Below, piece after piece: positions 8,110 through 16,610 of a DNA stretch of 29,899 nucleotides. Position 1 is the stretch's first letter. Every line of letters begins with the position of its first letter. Under the pieces are notes generated by a model. The model did not search any database. It was given only the letters and a program-made list of their open reading frames with translations, and had not been told where the DNA came from. The stretch is from Christensenella sp. UBA941. Its GTDB lineage: Bacteria; Bacillota; Clostridia; Christensenellales; UBA941. Location of the stretch: assembly GCA_002293365.1 (NCBI GenBank), contig DBDD01000036.1, positions 1-29,899 of the forward strand. The letters are read 5' to 3'. Made by a program: the position numbers and the translations under genes.

Positions 8110-8990
8110 GCGCGAACCTCCGCCAGCATCTTTTCCGCGAGCCGAACGCCAAGCGCCGCCGCTTCCTTGCGGCTGCCGGAGATTTCATCATAACAGGCCT
8201 CGTGATTTTTATCGGCAATCATACCGATAAGACGCAACGCTCCGCCGCCGAGCTCTCCATATACGCCTACCGGGGAACCGCAACCCCCGCCCACCCGCCG
8301 AATAAACGCGCGTTCGGCGCTGGTGGCGTCCTTTGCGTCGCGGTCGTCGTATTCTTTAAGATATCCGTAGTCCTCGCCACGGCGGCCTTGTATCGCCAAT
8401 ACGCCCTGGCATCCGGCGGGCAGCATTTCGCCCGGCGAAAACACCCGGCTTACGCGCTCCCACAACTCCAGCCGCTTCATCCCAGCCGCCGCCAATACGA
8501 GCGCGGAATATTCACCCCTATCCAGCTTTTCAAGCCTTGTAAGGATATTGCCGCGAACGGGCGCGGCTTTATGATTTGGATACAGCGCGCCAAGCTGAAT
8601 TTGCCGCCTTTGGCTGGAGCAGCCTATGGGCTTTGCCGCGTCTAACTCCTTCGCGCCACACGGCAGAATAAGCACGTCGCGCGGGTCTTCTCTCGGGCTG
8701 ACCGCTACGATGGGCAAATCGTCGTCATCCTCTTGCGGCACGTCTTTATAGCTGTGCACGCAGATATCTACGTCGCCGCGCCTGAGAGCTTCGTTCAGTT
8801 CCCTGACGAACACCCCTTTTCCGCCTATTTTGTCTGGCGTCCTGTCCAATATTCTGTCGCCAGTCGTCTTTATTTTTATTAGCTCCGCCTTTATTTCGGG
8901 GTGCAGCTCTTGTATCGCCGCCGCGACCAGCCCGGCCTGAATGACTGCAAGCCTGCTTTCGCGCGTGCCTATGCGTATGATTTTGCTCAT
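8106..8990 (-). CDS. hemC: Porphobilinogen deaminase (hydroxymethylbilane synthase) HemC
   Basis: A 294-residue HemC, which joins four porphobilinogen units into hydroxymethylbilane. It begins with the family opening IRIGTRESRLAVIQA and has the conserved HSYKDVP segment. The GGGCGSPVG motif contains C237, the attachment site for the dipyrromethane cofactor. Ribosome site AGAGG lies seven bases before the ATG. It is followed by an overlap with cobA-hemD, whose product uses the HemC product directly. Confidence 0.96.
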   Translation of the reverse strand: MSKIIRIGTRESRLAVIQAGLVAAAIQELHPEIKAELIKIKTTGDRILDRTPDKIGGKGVFVRELNEALRRGDVDICVHSYKDVPQEDDDDLPIVAVSPREDPRDVLILPCGAKELDAAKPIGCSSQRRQIQLGALYPNHKAAPVRGNILTRLEKLDRGEYSALVLAAAGMKRLELWERVSRVFSPGEMLPAGCQGVLAIQGRRGEDYGYLKEYDDRDAKDATSAERAFIRRVGGGCGSPVGVYGELGGGALRLIGMIADKNHEACYDEISGSRKEAAALGVRLAEKMLAEVRA

Positions 8991-9012
8991 GTCGTTTCCT
9001 CTAATTACATGA

Positions 9013-9477
9013 CTATTTTTCTAACGATGAAGAATCTAAGCCCCTTCGTATTACTTCTGCGGCTGTCTTCACCGCGCTATGATCGCCGTTTTCCGATACC
9101 ATACCCATTACAAGCCCTTTTCCGCGCATGACGGCGGGGAACCAGAACGTTGATTCCTTCTTGCTGTCTGCCACGCTAACGGGAATACCCTCCGCCCTAG
9201 CGTCCTCTCCTATTTTGCGGTTGACGTCGCGCTCGTTCGTCGCGGCAATCGCCAGTATATATGGTTTATCCAGCCCTACATAACGTTCCTGCCGCCATGT
9301 TATGCGGCCAAGCATCTCCCGCATATCTTCAGAAATCTCCGGCGAAATAACTGTGATTTTAACAGAGAATTCCAACAATATGCGCGCGCGCCTTGCGGCC
9401 ACCGTCCCTCCGCCTACGACGAGCGCGTCTTTTCCTTCGAGCGAAATAAATAGCGGAAAACGAGGTGCTTCATTCAT
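9013..9477 (-). CDS. Precorrin-2 dehydrogenase (SirC/Met8-type)
   Basis: A 154-residue NAD-binding protein with the Rossmann motif VVGGGTVAARRARILLE near residues 20-36, matching the N-terminal module of CysG and the stand-alone SirC/YlnF/Met8 enzymes that oxidise precorrin-2 to sirohydrochlorin. It is short, with little of the C-terminal part, so ferrochelatase activity cannot be assumed. The ATG overlaps the end of the upstream cobI-like gene by eight bases. Together with CobA-HemD it connects uroporphyrinogen III to siroheme or to the anaerobic cobalamin branch. Confidence 0.88.
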   Translation of the reverse strand: MNEAPRFPLFISLEGKDALVVGGGTVAARRARILLEFSVKITVISPEISEDMREMLGRITWRQERYVGLDKPYILAIAATNERDVNRKIGEDARAEGIPVSVADSKKESTFWFPAVMRGKGLVMGMVSENGDHSAVKTAAEVIRRGLDSSSLEK

Positions 9478-10171
9478 CAGTTCGATCCTTTAATATTACC
9501 ACGCAAAAATAGCCCGCATCGGACGCCGACTGTATCTGTTCCTCCGTTTTAAGCTCATGAATAAGCCGTTCGCCCGGCATACCGACGCGTTCTCCCAGCG
9601 ACGCCGCCAAGTTCTTTTCTTTGGCAAGCGCGAGCGCCTCGCCCAGCTTTTTGCCCGATTTCATCAGCACCTTCGTTCCCGAAAGCGACAGCGCGGCTTC
9701 CACGCCGCCATATAGCGCCGGGATGATATGAAGCGGCTCGCCGCCTTCGCAAAGCGGCTGGCCCAACGCGGCGGCGGCAGCGCAAAACGACGTTACACCG
9801 GGGATAATCTTCGCCGCATACCCCTCGGCTTCGACCAGCTTGTGCAGATAAGAATAGGTAGCGTACACCGTTGGATCTCCCAGCGTTAAGTAGCCGACGG
9901 ATTTTCCGGCGTCCAGCTGTTCACATATTAAACCGGCGGCTATCCCGCGCTTTTTTGACAGCTCATCCGCGTCGCGCGTCATGGGCAGTTCGAGCGGCAG
10001 CAAAGGCTTGTCCGCAATATGCTCTTTTGCAATATCAAGCGCTGCGAATTTTTCCGCGCCTGAGTCAGGTATGGCTATGATATCGCATTCGCCTATCGCT
10101 TTCACGGCTTTAAGCGTCATAAGCTCAGGGTCGCCAGGGCCAACGCCGATTCCATACAGGGTTCCCTTCAT
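9470..10171 (-). CDS. Precorrin-2/cobalt-precorrin-2 C20-methyltransferase (CobI/CbiL)
   Basis: A 233-residue SAM-dependent tetrapyrrole methylase: MKGTLYGIGVGPGDPELMTL at the N-terminus and YLTLGDPTVYATYSYLH further on, both typical of CobI/CbiL. It methylates C20 of (cobalt-)precorrin-2 and so commits the product to the corrin ring. The frame is open 171 bases further upstream, inside the MATE gene, but GGAGG seven bases before the ATG at 10171 and the ATGA overlap with the MATE stop fix this start. Because this is the only corrin-specific gene here, other cob/cbi genes must lie elsewhere if cobalamin is made. Confidence 0.9.
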   Translation of the reverse strand: MKGTLYGIGVGPGDPELMTLKAVKAIGECDIIAIPDSGAEKFAALDIAKEHIADKPLLPLELPMTRDADELSKKRGIAAGLICEQLDAGKSVGYLTLGDPTVYATYSYLHKLVEAEGYAAKIIPGVTSFCAAAAALGQPLCEGGEPLHIIPALYGGVEAALSLSGTKVLMKSGKKLGEALALAKEKNLAASLGERVGMPGERLIHELKTEEQIQSASDAGYFCVVILKDRTDE

Positions 10172-11568
10172 CGTATTTCCTCCACAATTAATTTGCGGCT
10201 GTACCACGCCGCGCCCTTTAAGCGCGCGCGAAAGAACACGCTGCGAGCGATCCAGTCCAGTATCATCGCAAGATTGATCCCTAAAACGCCCATGCTCATC
10301 ACGCCCGCGAAGAGCCAACTGAAAACGACGCGCACGCCCCACATGCAGCCGAGCGTTACGACCGCAACGAAGGCCGCGTCGCCGCCCCCGCGAAGGCCGG
10401 CGGGTATACTAAGGCTCCCGCCGAGTAGGAACGGGCCGGTAAGATATATAGCCGCCAAGCAATATAATACGAGCATATTCACTTCCGGCGAAAGCCTGTA
10501 ACAGGCCGTAATCGCCACGGAAAGCAGAATCGTTACTGGCATAAAATAAAGCAGCAGCCTCCGTATTACGCGCAGAAACCGGTACACATAGCGCTTTGCC
10601 AAGTCGAACTGCCCGCAGCCTATACACATGCCCACAACCGTGATTAGACCCTCCCTCAATGTGATTTGCGGAAGGTTGAATATATCGAAAATCGCGTTGA
10701 CCACGCCGTTTGCCGCCATATGCCCCGTGCCATAGCTGGCGATGTACCTCTGGCTGACAGACCGGCCGCTATTAAAGAAAAACTGCTCCAAAGCGAGCGG
10801 AATCGCAATGATCAATACGCCCTTGATGATAGCCGGATCGGGCTTAAGGTACGCGAGCGGCTTTAGCGAAAGCTCTTTGCGTTCGCGGAACATGAGATAC
10901 ATTGCATATAACGCCCCGAAAACCCACGAAGACGCCATAGCGACCGTGACTCCGAATACGCCTAGCTTGAAGCCGATAAGAAGAATCGCCGTAAGCGAAA
11001 GCTCGATAGCGTTGACCGATAGCGTAAGCCGCCACGCGAGCTTGCTTTTGCCCCAGCCGCGCATCGCGCCCGCAAAGCTATGGTAAAAAGCGTAAAACGG
11101 AAACGCGACGCAAAAGCCCGAAAAATAAAGCGCAGCCCCCGAGAATATCTCTTGCTCCACGCCGGGCAATAAATAGCTTACGAGCGGCTGCCTGACAAGC
11201 AGTAAAACCGCCCCAAGCGCCGTAGTAAGCAAAACAGCGAAGGCCATCGTCTGCACCATGCTCCGGCTGGCATCCTTGGCGCGATTTGCTCCGACATTCT
11301 GAGCCACCAGCACCGTGCCGCCCATAACAAGCCCTAGGCATAAGCTCGTAAAGGTTTTGTTGACGAGCGACATCATGTTAACGACGGACATGGCGTTTTC
11401 GCCGTCGAAGCTCAGCAGCCATATGGAGAACAGCGCCAGACACGCAAGAAAAAGCTGCTCGAAAAAGATCGGGAGCAGGATATCCTTGAGCAGTTTATAT
11501 GGTATTACGTCGCTGGTTAAATAGTCTTTAAGCTTCTCGAAGCCCTGTGCAAATTTCTTTTTTAGCAC
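10168..11568 (-). CDS. MATE-family multidrug/cation antiporter
   Basis: A 466-residue polytopic protein with about 12 hydrophobic helices and the MATE pattern of two similar halves (FTSLCLGLVMGGTVLVAQNVGA in the first half). It likely exports organic cations or drugs using a Na+ or H+ gradient; the substrate cannot be read from sequence. The start is GTG at 11568 with GGAGGG eight bases upstream; no in-frame ATG fits better. It is the promoter-proximal gene of the tetrapyrrole operon and overlaps cobI by four bases, an unusual partner. Confidence 0.9.
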   Translation of the reverse strand: MLKKKFAQGFEKLKDYLTSDVIPYKLLKDILLPIFFEQLFLACLALFSIWLLSFDGENAMSVVNMMSLVNKTFTSLCLGLVMGGTVLVAQNVGANRAKDASRSMVQTMAFAVLLTTALGAVLLLVRQPLVSYLLPGVEQEIFSGAALYFSGFCVAFPFYAFYHSFAGAMRGWGKSKLAWRLTLSVNAIELSLTAILLIGFKLGVFGVTVAMASSWVFGALYAMYLMFRERKELSLKPLAYLKPDPAIIKGVLIIAIPLALEQFFFNSGRSVSQRYIASYGTGHMAANGVVNAIFDIFNLPQITLREGLITVVGMCIGCGQFDLAKRYVYRFLRVIRRLLLYFMPVTILLSVAITACYRLSPEVNMLVLYCLAAIYLTGPFLLGGSLSIPAGLRGGGDAAFVAVVTLGCMWGVRVVFSWLFAGVMSMGVLGINLAMILDWIARSVFFRARLKGAAWYSRKLIVEEIR

Positions 11569-11595
11569 CGGCGCATCCCTCCGTTTGCTTTGGTC

Positions 11596-11624
11596 ATAAT
11601 AGCATGTTTTGTTAACTTGATCAA
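11596..11624 (-). promoter_or_regulatory. Promoter of the MATE-tetrapyrrole operon
   Basis: Minus strand TTGATC (11624-11619), 17-base spacer, TATTAT (11601-11596). The -35 box shares the palindrome TTGATCAA (11617-11624) with the divergent promoter of the ABC exporter. Confidence 0.6.
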
Positions 11625-11645
11625 TATTTTGAAATCATATATGAT
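11617..11645 (+). promoter_or_regulatory. Promoter of the ABC exporter gene
   Basis: TTGATC (11617-11622), 17-base spacer, TATGAT (11640-11645), about 20 bases before the ATG at 11665. It is the mirror partner of the MATE promoter, with overlapping -35 boxes. Confidence 0.6.
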
Positions 11646-11664
11646 TGCGTGAGAGGTAAACTAG

Positions 11665-13515
11665 ATGGCTGCTGGAATGCGAGGCGGCGGAGGACACGCG
11701 CCCTCCAGGCCCTTAACCGATGAAGAAAAAAAGAACGCCCCGAAGCTAACATGGCCGCTTCTGAAAAGGGTCGCAGGCTATTTACTTCCCTATTGGCCGC
11801 GGCTTATTCTCGTTGCGCTCTGTATATTCGTCTCATCCTTTCTTGCACTTATGCCCGCTATGCTCACGGGCCGGATCGTCGACGAAGGGCTTATCGGCGG
11901 CGACTTAAATATCCTGCTCTTGCTTATCGGCGCTTCCTTTTGCGTGCTTATAATATCCAACCTGCTTTCGGTATTCGAAAATTGGCTAAGCGCTTGGGTC
12001 GCGCAGCATATAACCTTCGACATGCGCAACAAAATGTTTCGCCATCTTCTCGATATGTCGCACGGCTTTTTTACCGAAAACCGCCAGGGCGAAGCGATTA
12101 CACGGATGACCAGCGATATCGGCGGGGTGCAGTCTGTAATCTCGGGGACGCTGACTAGCCTCGTCCAAAACTCGATTCTCGTTATACTGGCCGTCATCGC
12201 CATGTATAGGACGAACTGGATTTTAGCCACGGCCGGAATTCTGCTTTTGCCGCTATTGATACTGCCTACGAAACAAGCCGGCGTAAAGCGCTGGAGCATA
12301 GCCTATAAAGCTCAGGCCAAAAACGACGAGATCAATCAAATTCTTTCGGAAACCATGAGTGTTTCCGGTCAGATGCTGATAAAGCTGTTTCAGCGCGAAA
12401 AGGCGGAATACAATAAATACGAGAAAGCCAACGCCGAAATGACCTCCCTTAATATAAAGGAAACTATGGCGGGGCGCTGGCTTAGGGCCATGGTGGGCAC
12501 ATTAGTACACATTGGCCCGCTCGCCATATATCTATTCGGCGGGCTGCTCATGCTGCAATACGGGCAAGACCTGACCGTCGGCGATATAACGGTCATGGTC
12601 GCGCTGATCGAACGGCTCTACCGCCCTGTAAACATGCTGTTAAACATGCAGGTCGATATCATACGCTCTATGGCCGTATTTACGCGAATCTTTGAATACT
12701 ACGACATCCCCGCAGGTATAAAGAAAAATCCGGAAGCCCTGGTTCCAAAGAGCTTGGACGGCTTGGTCGAGTTTAGAAACGTTACGTTTAGATATAGCGC
12801 CGAAAACAAGGCGCCTGCGCTTAACGGCGTCAGCTTTGTCGTTGAGCCTAGGCGCTCCGTTGCGGTCGTAGGGCCGTCCGGCGCCGGGAAGACGACCATA
12901 ACCAGCTTGCTCCCCCGGCTCTACGACGTTTCCGGCGGCGGTATATTCATCGACGGCCATGACGTCCGCGATCTCGACCTTGCTTGGCTTAGGGCGAATA
13001 TCGGGCTTGTTACCCAAGATACTTATCTATTCAGCGGCACAATCCGCGAAAATCTTTTATACGCCGACCACGCAGCGTCTGACGAGCGGATTATGACGGC
13101 CTGCAAGGAGGCAAATATCTATGAATTCATACGATCGCTGCCCAAAGGCCTCGATACCGAAGTCGGAAATAGGGGAATCAAGCTTTCCGGCGGGGAGCGC
13201 CAGCGGCTTTCCATCGCGCGGGTCATTTTAAAAAACCCCGGGCTTATTATATTCGACGAGGCGACAAGCTCGCTCGATTCGATCTCGGAAAAATTGATTC
13301 AGGCTGCAATCGAGCCGCTGCTAAAGGCCAAGACAAGTATCGTCATCGCGCACAGGCTCTCGACGATCATGGCCTGCGACGATATTCTGGTGCTATCCGG
13401 CGGCAAAATTACGGAACGCGGCAGCCACCATGAGCTGCTTGAACTCGGCGGGCTATACCGCGCGCTTTACGAAACGCAATTTGGCGAAAGTGCCAGCCAT
13501 GGAATGGATGCTTAG
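11665..13515 (+). CDS. ABC transporter, fused permease and ATPase (multidrug exporter type)
   Basis: A 616-residue half-transporter that should work as a dimer. The N-terminal part (about residues 30-320) holds six membrane helices of the type I exporter fold. The ATPase shows Walker A GPSGAGKT (403-410), Q-loop in VTQDTYLFSGTIRENLLY, signature LSGGERQR, Walker B LIIFDEATSSLD and the H-loop in IVIAHRLST. It resembles the MsbA/BmrA/LmrA group; drugs, lipids or peptides are possible substrates. The N-terminus is Gly-rich (MAAGMRGGGGHAPS), common in this clostridial subgroup. Divergent from the MATE operon. Confidence 0.95.
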   Translation: MAAGMRGGGGHAPSRPLTDEEKKNAPKLTWPLLKRVAGYLLPYWPRLILVALCIFVSSFLALMPAMLTGRIVDEGLIGGDLNILLLLIGASFCVLIISNLLSVFENWLSAWVAQHITFDMRNKMFRHLLDMSHGFFTENRQGEAITRMTSDIGGVQSVISGTLTSLVQNSILVILAVIAMYRTNWILATAGILLLPLLILPTKQAGVKRWSIAYKAQAKNDEINQILSETMSVSGQMLIKLFQREKAEYNKYEKANAEMTSLNIKETMAGRWLRAMVGTLVHIGPLAIYLFGGLLMLQYGQDLTVGDITVMVALIERLYRPVNMLLNMQVDIIRSMAVFTRIFEYYDIPAGIKKNPEALVPKSLDGLVEFRNVTFRYSAENKAPALNGVSFVVEPRRSVAVVGPSGAGKTTITSLLPRLYDVSGGGIFIDGHDVRDLDLAWLRANIGLVTQDTYLFSGTIRENLLYADHAASDERIMTACKEANIYEFIRSLPKGLDTEVGNRGIKLSGGERQRLSIARVILKNPGLIIFDEATSSLDSISEKLIQAAIEPLLKAKTSIVIAHRLSTIMACDDILVLSGGKITERGSHHELLELGGLYRALYETQFGESASHGMDA

Positions 13516-13539
13516 GCAAACGCAAGGTTTGCTCCTACA
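13515..13539. repeat. Half-copy of the TGTAGGG palindromic repeat
   Basis: GGCAAAC-GCAAG-GTTTGC followed by TCCTACA. On the minus strand this reads TGTAGGAGCAAAC..GTTTGCC, matching one end of copy 4 (TGTAGGGGCGAAC..GTTCGCC) with A/G changes. It begins at the last base of the ABC exporter gene and fills most of the gap to the convergent nudC gene. Confidence 0.55.
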
Positions 13540-13554
13540 TTTATCGGTGTGTAC

Positions 13555-14379
13555 TTAATATTTTCCGCGCCTAAAGGCTTCCATCATCGTGGCGGTCAGG
13601 CTTATATTTGCGTCGCTCTCGGGCATATCCCCGCGCCGTACCCAAACTGCCTCCGAAAGCTCGTTTTCGTCCAGCCTTATCTCCCGTCCGCCGTCCACCT
13701 CGGCGAAAAAACCCATCAAAAGCGTGCGCGTGAAGCCCCATGGCTGATTGTCGTAGTATGTTACATTTTTAACGCGCAGGCCTACTTCTTCCAACACCTC
13801 GCGCCGCACCGTGTCCTCCAGCGTCTCCCCTATCTCCACAAAGCCCGCTACCAGCGCATAGCGCCTATATGGCGCGTGAGCGTATCTGGTCAGCACGATT
13901 TTATCCCCGTTGGTAACGGCGACAATAACCACAGGCGATATCTCGGGATATTTGGTATACCCGCAATTAGGGCAAACAAGCGCGCGCTCCTTGTCGCTAT
14001 GGCCGAATTCCTTCCCGCAAACCCCGCAGAAGCGGTTATGGGCGTACCAATAGCCAAGGTGATAGGCCGTCGCGCCCGCAAACGCCATCCACTTGGGCGC
14101 AAGCTCGCGCAAAGCTTGTACATTTTTATATCGCAAAAGCTCGGTTTCCTTTATTGGCGCATAGTTTAGGAAAAACGACTTTTCTCCTATCGAAAAAAGA
14201 TACCGCGTTTGCTCAAGCTCTCCGGCTGAATAATCGCAAGTACGCGGAATTGCGTCGCCGCCAGACTCGCATTTTAATAGCAATGTATCGCCGGCATACG
14301 TAACGACGTAGTCATGCTCGTTCAACGTTTCAATTTTCTCAAATTCGCATCTGAATTCTTCTTCAATGTTATGCAGCAT
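13555..14379 (-). CDS. nudC: NAD(H) diphosphatase, NudC-type Nudix hydrolase
   Basis: A 274-residue protein with a four-Cys zinc ribbon (C118, C121, C136, C139) followed by a full Nudix box GFVEIGETLEDTVRREVLEE from G179 (Gx5Ex7REUxEExGU). Downstream NQPWGF (211-216) is a variant of the SQPWPFPxS motif that marks NADH pyrophosphatases. It would hydrolyse NAD(H) to NMN(H) and AMP, or remove NAD caps from RNA 5' ends. It follows the amidohydrolase gene by 39 bases on the same strand and is probably co-transcribed. Confidence 0.92.
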   Translation of the reverse strand: MLHNIEEEFRCEFEKIETLNEHDYVVTYAGDTLLLKCESGGDAIPRTCDYSAGELEQTRYLFSIGEKSFFLNYAPIKETELLRYKNVQALRELAPKWMAFAGATAYHLGYWYAHNRFCGVCGKEFGHSDKERALVCPNCGYTKYPEISPVVIVAVTNGDKIVLTRYAHAPYRRYALVAGFVEIGETLEDTVRREVLEEVGLRVKNVTYYDNQPWGFTRTLLMGFFAEVDGGREIRLDENELSEAVWVRRGDMPESDANISLTATMMEAFRRGKY

Positions 14380-14418
14380 GTTTCACCTGTAATGTATTTA
14401 ATATCCGTACTCGCGGCG

Positions 14419-15228
14419 CTAAAACACAAGCCCGTAAATACGCCGCGCGTTTTTCGCGAATACATTCTCGTAATGCCGTTCCGGAACAAGACGCTTTACG
14501 AACTCGATACAGTTCTCTATATTTACTAAGGGCCAATCCGTCCCAAACATAAGGCGGTCGTACGCGCCCATATAGCTCAGCCATGTTCGTATATGGTTTA
14601 TATAGCCCATTTGCTCGCTAAAAAGCGCCGGCATATCCGGCTTGCCTTCCAAAAGCCCCGAAAGATCGGCGGATACGTTCGGGTTTTTGCTAATTACCGC
14701 TGCGGCGTCCGTTATCCACGGATTTCCGAGATGACACATCACGAACTGGACGTCCGGATGCTTCGCCGCCGCTTCGTCAAGCGTCAGCGGATGGCAATAC
14801 TTCAATACCGCCCCCGAAAACGCCGTCGCGCCCGTATGAACCGCGACGGGCTTTGCATAGCTAGCCGCAAGCTCGTAAACGGTGCCGTATAATTCATCGT
14901 AAACATATTGGAAATTGTAGCCCGGATATAGCTTTACGCCCACGCAAGTATCGCTTCGCAAATGCGCTTCGAGCAAATCATATGCGTTTTTCTGATCATA
15001 CATATTGCTAAAAAAGCGATCCAGGCCAACGCAGTAGCGCATAATATCGGGGTACTCGCCCGCTCCCGGTTCAAGGCCCCGGTTTCCCATGACCACGGCC
15101 CCCTCTATCCCCAGGCGGACGTATTCCGAGCGCAAATGTACCTCGTTGTTTTCATGGCCCGCGCGCTTCGCTAAATCAAGCGCGTGCTCGTGCGTAAACC
15201 AATGAATATGCGCGTCGATTATCTCCAT
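14419..15228 (-). CDS. Amidohydrolase-family metal-dependent hydrolase (COG2159-like)
   Basis: A 269-residue TIM-barrel hydrolase. The N-terminus MEIIDAHIHW carries the HxH metal motif; other family-like points are GVKLYPGY, PVAVHTG, FVMCHLGNPW and LMFGTDWP with the conserved Asp. The frame is open 267 bases further upstream, but that extension crosses the promoter and reads as low-quality hydrophobic sequence, so the start at ATG 15228 (weak GGCGGAAG ribosome site) is chosen. The exact substrate (decarboxylase or amidase type) cannot be told from sequence. Confidence 0.85.
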   Translation of the reverse strand: MEIIDAHIHWFTHEHALDLAKRAGHENNEVHLRSEYVRLGIEGAVVMGNRGLEPGAGEYPDIMRYCVGLDRFFSNMYDQKNAYDLLEAHLRSDTCVGVKLYPGYNFQYVYDELYGTVYELAASYAKPVAVHTGATAFSGAVLKYCHPLTLDEAAAKHPDVQFVMCHLGNPWITDAAAVISKNPNVSADLSGLLEGKPDMPALFSEQMGYINHIRTWLSYMGAYDRLMFGTDWPLVNIENCIEFVKRLVPERHYENVFAKNARRIYGLVF

Positions 15229-15255
15229 CTTCCGCCTCACAAAAATCAATACTAT

Positions 15256-15285
15256 ATAGTATCCGTTAATGCCGAAATATGTCAA
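15256..15285 (-). promoter_or_regulatory. Promoter of the amidohydrolase-nudC operon
   Basis: Minus strand TTGACA (15285-15280), 18-base spacer, TACTAT (15261-15256), about 28 bases before the ATG at 15228. Confidence 0.65.
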
Positions 15286-15447
15286 GCGCGTCTTCTCCGT
15301 CGTTAAAATAAGTACATGCGCGGCCAGGATACATATTATAGCGGCGAGTACATTTAAAAATAGATTTAATCGCTTCATATACGACATATCATAGATAATT
15401 TTGGCATACATATTCACTGTCAACATAGACGCCGTGAAAAACTGCCT

Positions 15448-15478
15448 ACCAAAGCATAAAACATTTGCTTTGGTTTTT
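15448..15478 (+). terminator. Terminator-like hairpin upstream of the RsfA-like gene
   Basis: Arms ACCAAAGCA (15448-15456) and TGCTTTGGT (15466-15474) around a 9-base loop, then a run of five T. No plus-strand gene lies within 1.9 kb upstream, so it may act within the leader of the next gene. The rest of 15286-15560 holds a short palindrome ATTATTGGCAATAAT at 15512-15526 and no clear promoter. Confidence 0.5.
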
Positions 15479-15560
15479 CTATTTTTGGAAAACATGGGGA
15501 ATAAACCCTAAATTATTGGCAATAATGAATGCGGAAAGAATCATAGGGGGAGACGAAAAT

Positions 15561-16493
15561 ATGGAAGTAAACCACGCACTGAATAAAGATGTGCACGCGA
15601 ACATTTTGTTTCAAATGAACGATGTACGCGCGCGAATGGGCTGGAAATCCGAAGAAGACGCGCTTCTTTGGAAGGAAGCGGAGCTCGCTCGCAAGGCGGG
15701 AAAGCCGCTGAAAAGCGTTTTCGACAACGTTGCGGATAAAACCGGCCGCAAGCCAAACAGTATTCGCAATTACTACTACGCCCGCCGCAAGGACGACGGG
15801 GAATCCAGCTCGCACAATCCGGCTTTTGTGCCGTTTACGGCGCAGGAAATTTGGAATCTGCTCGAAAACGTCTTGAGCGATCAGGCCAAGGGTATTTCGG
15901 TACGCGCATGTACGCTGCGCCTCGGCGAAGGGGATAACAAGGCGATGCTGCGCTATCAAAATAAATACCGCTCGCTCATAAAGACGAACCCCGCGCTCGT
16001 TCGGCGCGTCGCGGAGCATCTTCGCGAATCGGGCATCGAAGCCTTTGACCCTTACGAAGCTATGCATCAAAAGCGCAAGCGCAGGAAGTCGGCTGAAGCC
16101 TTCTCGACCGACGGGCTTGAAGACGCAATCGGCATGATCGCAGCCGTCGAAGGGATCGATCTATCAGGTTTTCTTGGCGGGCTGAAACTGCTTTCGTCCT
16201 ACGCGCTCGCGGCGCAAGAGAACGAACGCGCCGTTCGCGAAATGTCGGAGCTCGGCGACGACGAGCGGCAGGAACGCATGCGTATTGAGAACGAAGCGCT
16301 CAAGCGCCAAAACATCGCGCAGAAGGAACGCTTTGGGGCGCTGTTGAATTTGTTCCAGCGGCTCGTAAGAGTAAACCGGGAGTTCCTCGGATTAAATTCT
16401 ATGGTCAAGGTTTCGAGCCTTAGCACGTATATCCGCGATCTTTCCCGCAGCGTAGAGGATTGTGAAAACCTGATGCGCGCGGAAGCGCTTTAG
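15561..16493 (+). CDS. RsfA-like regulator with Myb/SANT-type N-terminus and C-terminal coiled coil
   Basis: A 310-residue protein. Residues 15-65 (RMGWKSEEDALLWKEAELAR ... RKPNSIRNYYYARRK) resemble the Myb/SANT-like helix-turn-helix seen in RsfA, the Bacillus prespore regulator, and its clostridial relatives. A second helical basic block follows (WNLLENVLSDQAKGISVRACTLRL). The C-terminal third is predicted coiled coil (ENERAVREMSEL, ERMRIENEALKRQN). The frame opens 96 bases earlier, but AGGGGG ten bases before the ATG at 15561 supports this start. A DNA-binding role is inferred from similarity; the target is unknown. Confidence 0.7.
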   Translation: MEVNHALNKDVHANILFQMNDVRARMGWKSEEDALLWKEAELARKAGKPLKSVFDNVADKTGRKPNSIRNYYYARRKDDGESSSHNPAFVPFTAQEIWNLLENVLSDQAKGISVRACTLRLGEGDNKAMLRYQNKYRSLIKTNPALVRRVAEHLRESGIEAFDPYEAMHQKRKRRKSAEAFSTDGLEDAIGMIAAVEGIDLSGFLGGLKLLSSYALAAQENERAVREMSELGDDERQERMRIENEALKRQNIAQKERFGALLNLFQRLVRVNREFLGLNSMVKVSSLSTYIRDLSRSVEDCENLMRAEAL

Positions 16494-16514
16494 CCTTAGC
16501 AACCAAGTATTATT

Positions 16515-16574
16515 TGTAGGGGCGGACTGCGTTCGCTTGCGATTCATCACGGGCGAACACCGTTCGCCCCTACA
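16515..16574. repeat. TGTAGGG palindromic repeat, copy 3
   Basis: A 60-base element with perfect 10-base ends TGTAGGGGCG / CGCCCCTACA and an inner hairpin GGCGAAC-ACC-GTTCGCC near the right end. Shorter than copies 1 and 2 but with the same plan. It lies 21 bases after the RsfA-like stop. Confidence 0.85.
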
Positions 16575-16610
16575 GAATCTCGATTTAATCATCGTTTGCC
16601 TAAACCACGA

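Noticed and set aside
9470..10342. 290-codon form of the cobI-like gene
   Set aside because: The first 57 codons lie inside the MATE gene in another frame; GGAGG and the methylase N-terminus fix the start at 10171.
11665..13515. Heterodimeric exporter with a missing partner
   Set aside because: All ATPase motifs are intact and canonical, so a homodimer is sufficient; no second half is needed.
14419..15495. 358-codon form of the amidohydrolase
   Set aside because: The first 89 codons cover the promoter at 15256-15285 and look non-coding; the HxH motif sits at the N-terminus when started at 15228, as in the family.
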